Below, in pieces: positions 48,027-56,592 of a stretch of DNA of 64,000 nucleotides. How positions within the stretch are numbered: position 1 is the first letter of the stretch; every line of letters begins with the position of its first letter. The stretch is taken from the NCBI GenBank assembly GCA_027922465.2, contig BQMF02000009.1, positions 1,364,001 to 1,428,000 on the forward strand, written 5' to 3'. The notes beneath the pieces were generated by a model. It searched no databases. It was not told where the DNA came from and saw only the letters and a list, made by a program, of their open reading frames with translations. The translations under genes were made by a program, and so were the position numbers. Source of the stretch: Turritopsis dohrnii (Eukaryota; Cnidaria; Hydrozoa; Anthoathecata; Oceaniidae).

Positions 48027-48374
48027 TTATTTACATCGCCCACAAAAACATTTTGTACAGATATTGTACTCATCATTGCATATTTTTTCATTACATTGCC
48101 GACATCGTAAATAATCGTCTCTGTCTGTATACCATCTTTCGTCATCGCATTGATCTTGATCTTCTCCTAATATTCCATTGTCCTCTTGCTCACTTTCACT
48201 TTCTTCTTCTTTTTCTTGTTCTTTTTTAATTTTTTTGTGGTCTTCTTTACATGTTTCACAATCATTGTTTTGGAAACTTGTAATTATAATTTCGTAATCT
48301 TGTAAAAATTGCTCTGCTATTTCATCGTAAAATAATAATTCACCGTCTTTTCGATGTTCAGTTAATTTAATCAT
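48027..48374 (-). CDS. Zinc-ribbon protein A
   Basis: 115 residues: N-terminal part with 'EIAEQFLQDYEIIITSFQNN', a charged acidic linker ('EEESESEQEDNGILGEDQD'), then 'DRDDYLRCRQCNEKI' and 'CTKCFCGRCK' at the very end. Cys pairs fit one or two zinc ribbons. It overlaps the upstream gene by 4 bp (ATGA), a compact, virus-like arrangement. A paralogue lies at 41498-41815. Confidence 0.55.
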   Translation of the reverse strand: MIKLTEHRKDGELLFYDEIAEQFLQDYEIIITSFQNNDCETCKEDHKKIKKEQEKEEESESEQEDNGILGEDQDQCDDERWYTDRDDYLRCRQCNEKICNDEYNICTKCFCGRCK

Positions 48375-48667
48375 ATTTGAACTTGTATGTTGTATCTATT
48401 CAATGTAAAATTACACTTTGTACAGATCCCACGATGTGCAATATATAGATTGTAAGTTGAATAACACTCGCTACAATAACATTTTGAGCAAGGTAATTCA
48501 ATTGCGTGCATAAGTTGTCCACAGTAAGAACATTCGTTGTAACCGTCAGAATTTATGAAATAAGATAATTTAAATCTTTTTTGTTTTCTGTTTTCTTGTA
48601 CTTTTTTACGAAAATTAATCGCTTCTTCAATCTTATTATTTTGTTGTGCTTGTTGTTTTTCTGCCAT
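48371..48667 (-). CDS. Zinc-ribbon protein B
   Basis: 98 residues. An N-terminal coiled, basic part ('NFRKKVQENRKQKRFKLSYF') precedes 'CSYCGQLMHAIELPCSKCYC' and 'CYSTY...GICTKCNF'. The CxKCYCxxC core matches protein A and the 41.5-kb copy. Probably a zinc-dependent regulator or nucleic-acid binder (inference). Confidence 0.55.
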   Translation of the reverse strand: MAEKQQAQQNNKIEEAINFRKKVQENRKQKRFKLSYFINSDGYNECSYCGQLMHAIELPCSKCYCSECYSTYNLYIAHRGICTKCNFTLNRYNIQVQI

Positions 48668-48681
48668 TGTAATAAAAAATG

Positions 48682-48945
48682 TTAATCTCTTACAACACCA
48701 GCTGCTGCCTTTATAATAGCCGGTTTGTAAAAACTTAACGTCAACATTAATTCTAATAAGTCTTTGATATCTGAATCTAATGTGTACAATTCCAATATTA
48801 AATTTTCAACACTTACATTGATATGTGTTGTTTTTATAATGTTAAACATTTCAATAACTTTTTTAACACCTTTTTCCGACTTATTAATACATTTAATAGC
48901 TTGTTCGTTAATATCATAACTTGCTGTATTTCCATAGATCACCAC
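48682..48945 (-). CDS. Unknown 87-residue helical protein
   Basis: Starts 'MVIYGNTASYDINEQAIKCI' and appears all-helical with a hydrophobic C-terminal third ('LLELMLTLSFYKPAIIKAAA'). It stops 15 bp before zinc-ribbon B starts, consistent with one transcription unit. Confidence 0.45.
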   Translation of the reverse strand: MVIYGNTASYDINEQAIKCINKSEKGVKKVIEMFNIIKTTHINVSVENLILELYTLDSDIKDLLELMLTLSFYKPAIIKAAAGVVRD

Positions 48946-48984
48946 ATAGATATATTTTTTTACATAATTCTAGTAGACTGTGAT

Positions 48985-49310
48985 GAGAAATAAATCGAAT
49001 TAAAGTTGGTTAATCACTACCCAAATGTTGACCACAAATACAATACAATCTGTTTGTCGCTTTAGAACATGTTTCGTGTAATTGTCTCAATAGAACTTTG
49101 TCGTACGATGAATTTGTTTGTTGTTTGTTAATTAAACTTTTGTAAATTCATGTTTTCATGTTTCGCATATTCCTACTCGATTATCTGGCGTTAAACATGT
49201 TAATTTATAAGGTTCATCGTAACGATCACATATATCGAAATGATATGGTGAATAAGTTGCTCTAGTATAATAACCAGTCATACTGCGTTCACAGCACAAA
49301 CATGATGATG
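48985..49310 (-). pseudogene. Broken Cys-rich gene
   Basis: Pieces in two frames read 'CLCCERSMTGYYTRATYSPY', 'FDICDRYDEPYKL' and, after a shift and stop, 'LLRQLHETCSKATNRLYCIC'. The Cys spacing again suggests a zinc-binding protein. Confidence 0.45.
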
Positions 49311-49803
49311 ATAGTCGGTAGGAGGAGGGGGGGGTTGCAGTCCCAATACTTCTTTATAACTTCTTTCTTTAGTTTTCGAAAGATGAAAGCGTGCCGCTAT
49401 TTACATAAGAAATTCCGAAGTTTTGAGAACAATGGACCCTATTGTTTTTTGAAACAAAGAAAATAGTAGTTTGAAAATATGACCAAAAAAGTAATCTGGA
49501 CCCTAGTGAAAAGAGCTTGGTAACTAGTTTGGAAGTTGTTAAAAAGAGATTGGTACCTAGTTAAAAATAATAAAAAGGAATGGTAACGAGTTAGGTGTTG
49601 ATAGATTATAAATATTTAATGAGAAAATAAATAGTAGTTGCATTAAACTTGTAATTGATGAATAAATAACATGTTGTTTGAAACAATGACTTTATTTCGA
49701 CTGGCTACTAACGGGTTACAAGCGGCACGTTAATTAAAATCTAGTGTTGTCTCTTTTAAATAATTCTGAAAATATCAAGTCTTGATGCAATAAATTTCTT
49801 ATT

Positions 49804-49974
49804 TTAATTAAAAAAATTAGTTTTTGCTGACATCCATCCGCCTTTTTGTCGTCGTCTATGATGTTGATAACGACGATAATGTTTACGATAAGTACCACAA
49901 CCTTTTTGTAAATACCATGGCTTCCAATAAAAAAACCCACCACGATGTTTTCTTTTCTTTTTTTTTATTTTCAT
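49804..49974 (-). CDS. 56-residue basic WKPW protein, intact copy
   Basis: Starts 'MKIKKKKRKHRGGFFYWKPW', continues 'YLQKGCGTYRKHYRRYQHH' and ends near 'RRRQKGGW'. It is highly basic with two GG motifs, so a core-protein or DNA-condensing role is possible (inference). The start lies close to the stop of the pX-like copy. Confidence 0.5.
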   Translation of the reverse strand: MKIKKKKRKHRGGFFYWKPWYLQKGCGTYRKHYRRYQHHRRRQKGGWMSAKTNFFN

Positions 49975-49980
49975 TTATTT

Positions 49981-50133
49981 TCATTTATTTAATAAAGTTT
50001 ACACTACTGGTAATGCCAGTCCAAGTAATGCACCAAGAAACCCACCTTTTTGTTGTTTTCGTCGTCGATTTCGACGTGCTTAACGACGTGCACGACGACG
50101 TTTACGTTGTGCTTTTATAAAACCACCACGCAT
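49981..50133 (-). pseudogene. pX-like small protein, copy with two stops
   Basis: Same layout as 47439-47585: 'MRGGFIKAQRKRRRARR' then TAA, and the hydrophobic part 'GGFLGALLGLALPVV' then TAA where the other copy has Ser. It also carries a few extra Arg codons. Confidence 0.65.
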
Positions 50134-50186
50134 TATTTCTTAATTGCTTGTTTATCAACTTGTTTCGTGTAAATGACGTCGTTTTT

Positions 50187-50392
50187 TTATAACCATATAG
50201 CAAATAAAATTTCACGCACATCATAAAAAAATTGCTTCACATTATTTGTATTTTCATCCCAGTATTTATCAATACCTGGTAAATTATATAATTGATGCAC
50301 AAAAGTTAACGTAAAATTTGCAACAGTATGGACATAAATCTTATATGGTGATGGTTCACCACGTCGTTTTGGTGGAGATGATAATGATGACA
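50187..50392 (-). CDS. Unknown small protein
   Basis: The inner ATG at about 50392 gives 'MSSLSSPPKRRGEPSPYKIY' followed by 'VHTVANFTLTFVHQLYNLPG'. A longer frame starts at 50432. Its last codons run into the duplicated unit B boundary, so the C-terminus may be artificial. Confidence 0.35.
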
Positions 50393-50497
50393 TTATTTTT
50401 TTTTTAACTAACCTAAAAAACAAAAAATACATAATTCATTAAAACAACAACAATATACAGAATCACAGATGAATATTTCAATACATAATAATAATGT

Positions 50498-50713
50498 TCA
50501 ATTTTTTTGTTCTGCTGGCTTATTGTCATGATTATTAACGACTCCATTTTCAACACATTCAAGAAAATCTTTTTTCAATTCCAAAAATTGCGAAAAATCA
50601 ACTCCAAGTCGTGAAATAAGTTCAGACAGTTTCATTTTCTTTAATATATGTTCAGCCAAAAAATTAGCATCTCTCGTATTTAATTTCTTCACATTGATCT
50701 TTTGAGACTTCAT
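50498..50713 (-). CDS. Unknown helical protein
   Basis: Likely start 'MKSQKINVKKLNTRDANFLA'; an upstream in-frame ATG at 50749 adds 12 residues. It continues 'LAEHILKKMKLSELISRLGV'. Amphipathic helices; no family. It overlaps the upstream acidic-protein gene by a few bases if the long start is used. Confidence 0.4.
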   Translation of the reverse strand: MKSQKINVKKLNTRDANFLAEHILKKMKLSELISRLGVDFSQFLELKKDFLECVENGVVNNHDNKPAEQKN

Positions 50714-50745
50714 TAAATTCAGCACTACTACCAGCAGCTTTATTT

Positions 50746-51018
50746 TCATCTTCGCCTTCTAACACCTTCTATATGTGGATTGTATAATACCTCATCTTCA
50801 TCATCATCATTATCGTCATCATCATCGTCTGTCAAAGGCAATGGTGACTGACATGCACCCTGTTTATCTAAATCTGATGCATCTAAATCTGATGAATCTA
50901 AATCAGAATCTTTATCATCATAAATGGAGCAGCAACAAGTTGTATTCCAATGCATATGTACAATATTATCCAATCTCCTATGGTTTACCAATTTCTCGGT
51001 TTTATCAATTTCGTCCAT
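50746..51018 (-). CDS. Acidic protein with a Cys cluster
   Basis: From 'MDEIDKTEKLVNHRRLDNIV' it reaches 'NTTCCCSIYDD', then Asp/Ser repeats ('LDSSDLDASDLDKQG') and a run of Asp before a basic tail 'VRRRR'. Such acidic proteins often bind basic partners; here those could be the island's Arg-rich proteins (inference). Confidence 0.4.
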   Translation of the reverse strand: MDEIDKTEKLVNHRRLDNIVHMHWNTTCCCSIYDDKDSDLDSSDLDASDLDKQGACQSPLPLTDDDDDDNDDDEDEVLYNPHIEGVRRRR

Positions 51019-51026
51019 TATATGCT

Positions 51027-51260
51027 TCATATTGTCAACCCATTCACCATCTTCAGCAATTTTTTTGCATTTTTCACACTTACAACTACTTTGCTTTGAC
51101 TTTTCGTGCGCATAAAATACTTAATAGTTGAGGATGTCTCTTTTCCCCTGATGAACCGAATAAATTGAATTACCCATTTCTTAATGATTTCTTTCAAATA
51201 TGACAGGAAAAATAAACTAAATATCCAAACAGTAAACAGAAACAATAGCAAAAATAACAA
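51027..51260 (-). CDS. Small single-pass membrane protein
   Basis: 77 residues with an N-terminal hydrophobic segment (residues 1-22, 'LFLLLFLFTVWIFSLFFLSY') followed by a basic, soluble tail. The layout suits a signal-anchor protein. Its stop overlaps the longer start of the acidic-protein gene (ATGA-type overlap). Confidence 0.45.
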   Translation of the reverse strand: MLFLLLFLFTVWIFSLFFLSYLKEIIKKWVIQFIRFIRGKETSSTIKYFMRTKSQSKVVVSVKNAKKLLKMVNGLTI

Positions 51261-51337
51261 CAGATTATATAATTAAATAAGACCATGTTACCATATATTT
51301 TGTTACAATTCATTTTGTTTTTGTTTTAAAAAATAAT

Positions 51338-52083
51338 TTACACGTTTGAATCCTTTAAAATGTCAATTGTATATACCAAATTATGACCTGTAAGATTACA
51401 ATACAAAAGTTGATTGATTAAATTTAGGCGTGGATCGTTCTTTATAATATCATTTTCACATTTTAATATTTCGTCTTCGTATTGTTTAATGTATTGTTCA
51501 CCATCATGGACTATACAAACATCATGTTTACGTTTTCGCTTGTTAAATTTAAGCGTAACATAAGTGTCATATCTAGAATCACTGCAAAATTCATAAAACG
51601 GATATAAAAGACGATGACCGTGTGGCAAAGTAGTGATACCATTTTGTGAGAATAAGAAATTCTTATCAGCCATGTTACAAAATATCTTCTTTCGAAAACT
51701 GATTTTCTTCATATCGTTTTTAATAAATTGAAGTCGATTAGTTACGACAGTGGCAATGTTACTAATAGAATCGCAAGCACGAACGTTGTCAACGGTGTAG
51801 ATTCGAGAAAGATAACTTTTTTGATCGAGTGTACGCACTTCGTTACCGCCAATTGCTGAATCATCACGTTTTGTTTTATTACCTTTGTTTTTGAAAACAA
51901 AGGCATCGTCGGACATTGAGATGTAATATTCTTTAGGTTGCGTAGCAGCAACTAATTTCATGTATGTGTATTCTTCTTTGTCATTATTCTTTTTGGATTT
52001 GTTAAATGCATATTCAAATGCATATAACACAATCTTCTTCCGCAATGATTCGTCTCTTATTCCAAATTTGTCAAAGAAAGCAC
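51338..52083 (-). CDS. Unknown protein of about 245 residues, 5' end unresolved
   Basis: The frame opens after a TAG near 52083 and has no early ATG; 'FDKFGIRDESLRKKIVLYAF' is the first conserved-looking part. Downstream are 'YMKLVAATQPKEYYISMSDD', 'DNVRACDSISNIATVVTNRL' and a basic KRKRKHD motif. It ends 'NLVYTIDILKDSNV'. No family recognised. The 5' end probably lost its start by a break near 52085. Confidence 0.4.
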
Positions 52084-52208
52084 GTATCTATGCGGCCGGG
52101 ACATTCTAGGGCATTTTTTTTATCAAATGGAGTGTGTGAAGATAGAAAATAAATAGAGAATATATAGATATATTTAGTTCGTATCACATGATTTAATTTT
52201 ATACAATA

Positions 52209-52649
52209 ACTATAAAAGAAAAAGAAAAAGAAAAAAGAAAAAAGAATTATATGGGTCCTGCAGTAGGTCTTGGAAGTAGTCAACGTCATTAGAATCTTCT
52301 ACTTGTATTCTTCTCATAGCATATAAAATGCTGCTGACCTCGTGGTCACAATCGTCAAAAAAGTTTTCAGGGAACGGGTACTCCTCAAAATTTTTTCACA
52401 TACACGAAATGCTTTCAAATCATCTCTCAGAGATTTAAAGAACGCCTTGATTTGTGGAGTTTTCCACATCTCTTCAACGATATTTAACCCTTGCATCTGC
52501 CTCGGTGTGGCGAAGGTGTATTTAATCACGTCGAGTAAATATAACCAGTACGCAGATGGAACCCCCTTCCAACTATGGCCCATTGCCTTTACCATGTACT
52601 GAACAGTTTGAATAAACATAGGAATTCTAAAAACGTCACCACATTTCAT
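52209..52649 (-). pseudogene. Paralogue 1 of a YWL..TFATP protein, frameshifted
   Basis: Starts 'MKCGDVFRIPMFIQTVQYMV' and contains 'YWLYLLDVIKYTFATPRQMQ'. Near 52390 a homopolymer shift occurs, after which another frame continues 'EEYPFPENFFDDCDHEV', in register with the intact paralogue at 52988-53338. Function unknown. Confidence 0.6.
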
Positions 52650-52679
52650 ATCTGTTTTCTTACTCGAAGTTTTACCATT

Positions 52680-52985
52680 ATTATGTTATTGTTGCAAAAG
52701 TGACACTTTGTTACCACTTACAACACTTCTATCAAAACAGGGTACAAAAAATTGATTATATATATCACCAATATGACCTTTTGGTGGGGCTTTTAAAGAT
52801 ACTTCAGACAAATAACCGTATTTTGCTGTTTTCATATCGTAACTGTCTAATAATTCTAAATATTAGTTTAATGTGAAATTCCTATCTCGGAAATTGCCTA
52901 CTGCAGGCTTGTCATTTTCAAAAATAATACTGACGTGGCCAACCGCGTTCGTCAGGATATGTACCTACGCTATCACAACACAATT
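52680..52985 (-). pseudogene. Decayed gene remnant between two paralogues
   Basis: One frame encodes 'YDMKTAKYGYLSEVSLKAPP' and 'IYNQFFVPCFDRSVVSGNKV'. Stops and frame changes surround it. Family unknown. Confidence 0.4.
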
Positions 52986-52987
52986 AT

Positions 52988-53338
52988 TTAATAAGAAACA
53001 TCTTGCAAATAATCGGTAAAGCTATCAACGTTCGAATCACACATCTTCATCGCGTATTTAATTCTTTTCACTTCATTGTCACACGCAGAAAAGAATTCAT
53101 CGCTAAACGGATAGTCCTCCAACTGGTCTCTTTGGAAGTAATGATCTAAAGCAATAATGTCTATAATCTCACGTCGCATTTGCTTGTAATAGCTTTTCAC
53201 CTCATCTTTCCCCCACATATCATCAATTGTTGAAATATTTCTCAATTGATAAGGAGTCGCCAATGTGTATCTACTTACATCTTTAACAAACAACCAATAC
53301 GGGTTAGGTATATACTTGTTTCTTTGTCTCATACACAT
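52988..53338 (-). CDS. Paralogue 2 of a YWL..TLATP protein
   Basis: 116 residues, 'YWLFVKDVSRYTLATPYQLR' then 'VKSYYKQMRREIIDII', 'YPFSDEFFSACDNEV' and 'DSFTDYLQDVSY'. It aligns with the frameshifted gene at 52209-52649 throughout, so the pair arose by tandem duplication. Confidence 0.5.
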   Translation of the reverse strand: MCMRQRNKYIPNPYWLFVKDVSRYTLATPYQLRNISTIDDMWGKDEVKSYYKQMRREIIDIIALDHYFQRDQLEDYPFSDEFFSACDNEVKRIKYAMKMCDSNVDSFTDYLQDVSY

Positions 53339-53398
53339 CCATCATTATTTAGATTCTAAATTAACAACAAGCTATATATATTATTCACACACAATCAT

Positions 53399-53685
53399 CT
53401 ATACATAATGACCCGCAATTTTATCAACCAAAATATCGACCATGTCATAAACAATAGCACGATCTCCTTTTTTTCTAATCATTTCTTTAATTACCACACA
53501 CGCGTCGTAAGCTAACTCACGAAAACCTTCTTTGTGTGTTGATCGGTTACCGCAACTTTCCACATCTTATTCATGTCAATTATATCTTCATGGATTCCAT
53601 TCATAACCAACGCAAAAAAGAATCGGGAATCAGGAATTTTTGTAAAATCATGGATTGTCAACACCCAATTGTTTCTTTCCATCAT
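53399..53685 (-). pseudogene. Small gene with one frameshift
   Basis: Starts 'MMERNNWVLTIHDFTKIPDS', continues 'FFFALVMNGIHEDIIDMNKM', and after a one-base shift near 53535 goes on as 'EGFRELAYDACVVIKEMIRK' to a stop. Family unknown. Confidence 0.45.
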
Positions 53686-53818
53686 TGTTTGTTTTTAATC
53701 TAGAAAATAAACAAACTATTAAAAATAAATATTAAGTATGCAAACACAAATAAAAAAAACACAGTTTTGTTTTTTTCCAACACAATATATCATTTATTTC
53801 TTTTAAATAGGAATAAAT

Positions 53819-54520
53819 TTATATTTGTGACAAAAACTTATCCATCAACTCAGAAAATCGTGTTTTCATATACACAGTCAAAGCCTTATTCATAATATTA
53901 AACTTGCTAGGATCAGAATTCAATATCATGTTACAGAGATAATTATAAGACGGATTACTATAATAGAATTTATCACCACGCAATTCTAAATAAGTGACCT
54001 CTTCCTTAATAACAGATTGTGGAAATTTCACATAAATATAGATTCCATCTGCTGCAATCCATTTTGGCTCAATTTCATCAATGAATGATCGTAGTAAAAT
54101 GCTCGTTTCATCCGCTTGTGCAGCATAACCTTCACACAAATCCTGGTCATTGCCACTCGAAATTACGCATCCATCTCGTAAAATGAATTTTTTATCCCGG
54201 ATTATAAAGCCATTGACAACACCAGCTTCTTCTTCTTCTTTTGTGGCTTTATTTGCGAAATAGACAAGATGCGAAAATTCATTGGATTTTTCATCTTTTA
54301 CCATACAGCAATCGCATTTTTTACAAACAGTGTAATATTCACCTTCGACCAAAATGAAGTATATTTTCTTGGAAGTATATTTTTTAGTAGGTGCGTTAAC
54401 AAAGAAGCCCGTAGGGCCTTCTTGGCGCGCTGTAAACGCGCCAGCAAATTTTTTAAAAACAGCACTCCTCAACCTGTTCTAGGCGCATTGCGCACCTATT
54501 CTGCACACCATTACGCGCCA
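53819..54520 (-). CDS. Cys-containing protein of about 220 residues, start uncertain
   Basis: The main frame (to 54472) has no ATG at its beginning; an ATG at about 54519 in another frame gives 'MARNGVQNRCAMRLEQ' and could be joined by a one-base shift near 54470. Downstream are 'GPTGFFVNAPTKKYTSKKIY', 'YYTVCKKCDCCMVKDEKSNE', 'FIIRDKKFILRDGC' and a helical C-terminus. The 5' 150 bp is more GC-rich than the island. No family recognised. Confidence 0.4.
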
Positions 54521-55077
54521 TTTAAACAGTAAGAATGCTAGCATTGTTTTCGTTTATTCAAGGAGTACAATCACGCGTGATAATGATGATAAAATACTAC
54601 CAATTTCGTCGTTAGTAAATTCGCGATAATTTAAAAATCTGTTTATATAAAGACGCTTGTATATCAAAACTTATATTATGAAAAGTTATGTCAGTGATAT
54701 GTTGTTTGTATTGATAGGAAGCTCATTAATTATTCATAAGGTTGTGTCTGTCGTTGGAAAAGAAAAAATTTTTCCAGATGTTTTATTGTAAAACATATCG
54801 TTGAAGATAAAAATACAACATGATGAAGTAAACACCTGAACAACTTTTATTTATTTGTTCACTGACCACATTAAAACGTTTGCAAGTTAGTTTGCTTTGA
54901 TTTGCACAATGCAAAAAAGTTTCTTCAATAACTTTTGAAAAAATGAATGAACATTTTCAGACGTCACGATAGTATTCCCAAAGGCTGTCGGCTTAGTCAA
55001 CATTTTCTCTACACAGACATTTCCTGCGTTTTATGTTTTTACATAAAGAACTGGTGGCGTACTTTCGAAAGCCCAAT
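54521..55077. other. Gap between island genes
   Basis: No gene seen. A stretch at 54940-54990 with GACGTCACGATAGTATTCCC recurs at about 58215-58271 inside the inverted-repeat element. Confidence 0.5.
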
Positions 55078-55503
55078 TTACATATATACAAAGAAACTTT
55101 TTCTTGCGAAGAAATTATGTGGATTGAGTTCTAAAATATCAAGCAAACTGGCAAAAACATGCTCAAAGTCAGCAAAAATTAACATTAGAACGTTTGAATG
55201 AACATCGCGCCTTATTCTTCCAAGACTGACTTTACGATCACTGTGACCTGGTCTGTTCAATGCATCTTCGAATTGCTCAAATTTCTGCACCTCATTAAAA
55301 AAATGCCTATTACAGAAATCTTGGAATTGCATTTTTATCAACGCATGGTCTTTGCGAACATAACTTCCATTTCGATTTCTTTTTCGTCTTGGTGGAGTAA
55401 GTGGAGTTGGTGGCAATTGACAAACGTTGATAGGCGGAGTGATAGGATCCTCATCAATAATAGTATCGCGAGAAATCGTCTTTTTTATTTCTATAGAAGT
55501 CAT
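55078..55503 (-). CDS. Unknown 141-residue protein
   Basis: Pro/Thr-rich N-terminus ('PPINVCQLPPTPLTPPRRKR', a possible nuclear signal) followed by a basic helical region ('LIKMQFQDFCNRHFFNEVQK') and hydrophobic 'NVLMLIFADFEHVFASLLDI'. It begins directly after the stop of the upstream gene (55504). Function unknown. Confidence 0.45.
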   Translation of the reverse strand: MTSIEIKKTISRDTIIDEDPITPPINVCQLPPTPLTPPRRKRNRNGSYVRKDHALIKMQFQDFCNRHFFNEVQKFEQFEDALNRPGHSDRKVSLGRIRRDVHSNVLMLIFADFEHVFASLLDILELNPHNFFARKSFFVYM

Positions 55504-55761
55504 CTAAAAAATTACCATAATTTTGAAATACAAAGTAATGATCACTAAAATTATATCAAAATATTTATTTCCAGCCGTGAAATGATTTTGAATGTCTACT
55601 TTAAGTTCCTCAAAATAACTTCTAAGAAATTCTGAACTTTCCAAAAATGTCAGTGCAGCATACGTGTTTATAGCATAGTCACTGTAAGTATCATACATGT
55701 AACTTTGTAAACAATGCATAAATAATTGGTATCTAGATAGGCAAACAGAAATTAACACCAT
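55504..55761 (-). CDS. Unknown 85-residue protein
   Basis: 'MVLISVCLSRYQLFMHCLQS' start, Tyr-rich ('YMYDTYSDYAINTYAALTF'), hydrophobic C-terminal tail ('FDIILVIITLYFKIMVI') that could be membrane-inserted. It directly abuts the 55078 gene. Confidence 0.4.
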   Translation of the reverse strand: MVLISVCLSRYQLFMHCLQSYMYDTYSDYAINTYAALTFLESSEFLRSYFEELKVDIQNHFTAGNKYFDIILVIITLYFKIMVIF

Positions 55762-55810
55762 TACACAACATCAATTATTTTTTCAACTAAAAATAAACAC
55801 ACGATAAATA

Positions 55811-56575
55811 TTAAATATTTCCAATAAACATATGACAACGCAAATAATTAAATCTATGAAAACGAAAATCATATCCTTTTTCTGTATTATCATTAAGGAC
55901 ACGTCTATTAATATCATAAACTAATAAATTATGAATGGATTTCCAAACACTGTGTGTATAAACCATGCTAGAGAAATGTCTCACAGGTGAATATTCGATT
56001 CCAATTTTATTCCCGTCATCATCACGAACAACAGCTTGATTAACAATACCTGCTTCTGTTTGTATCTTGAAATTTAAAATTGGCGGAATAGACAATTGTA
56101 ATTGTTTTAAAGTTACATCACGAAAAAACACTTTCATACACAATAACATAAACACTTCGACAATATTAGGTTCTGTCCAATTAAATAATTTATCGGCACC
56201 AACAAGACGTAAATGACTATTATCAAATATTAAATTAATTATCTCAATAGAATTAAGAGAAATAGAACGCTTTTTCAACATATAAATGTCTTTCACATTA
56301 GCAAGTAACAACTGAAAATGAAATAAAATACAATGCTTCATTAAATGTTGATCAGAACCAAAAATTAGTCCACAAAGAAAACAGGAAAATCGATTCTTTA
56401 TTTCTTTTCTCGAAACAATCAAGTCGTACATAGTTTGATGAAATTCTAAGTCTATATTTTTATCCGAATGCTGAATAAGATAATGCTGGTGGATGGTTGC
56501 GATTGATCTAAAGTCAACATAGTTCCGTTCGCAAATACCACAATATGTAATCATTAAATTACTAACAGTTGACAT
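55811..56575 (-). CDS. C2H2-type zinc-finger protein, 254 residues
   Basis: An N-terminal pair of fingers is visible: 'YCGICERNY...HQHYLIQH' and 'CFLCGLIFGSDQHLMKHCIL'. The remaining 170 residues are globular-looking ('IEYSPVRHFSSMVYTHSVWK', 'HNLLVYDINRRVLN'). It could be a DNA-binding regulator of the island (inference). The inverted-repeat element starts 18 bp upstream of its ATG and may have removed its promoter. Confidence 0.5.
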   Translation of the reverse strand: MSTVSNLMITYCGICERNYVDFRSIATIHQHYLIQHSDKNIDLEFHQTMYDLIVSRKEIKNRFSCFLCGLIFGSDQHLMKHCILFHFQLLLANVKDIYMLKKRSISLNSIEIINLIFDNSHLRLVGADKLFNWTEPNIVEVFMLLCMKVFFRDVTLKQLQLSIPPILNFKIQTEAGIVNQAVVRDDDGNKIGIEYSPVRHFSSMVYTHSVWKSIHNLLVYDINRRVLNDNTEKGYDFRFHRFNYLRCHMFIGNI

Positions 56576-56592
56576 GATTTATTTTTACATAT

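Larger units (their letters stand above)
49325..50215. repeat. Segmental duplication, unit B
   Basis: Second copy of 46915-47850; see that entry. Differences are spread along the unit and include small indels. Confidence 0.85.
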
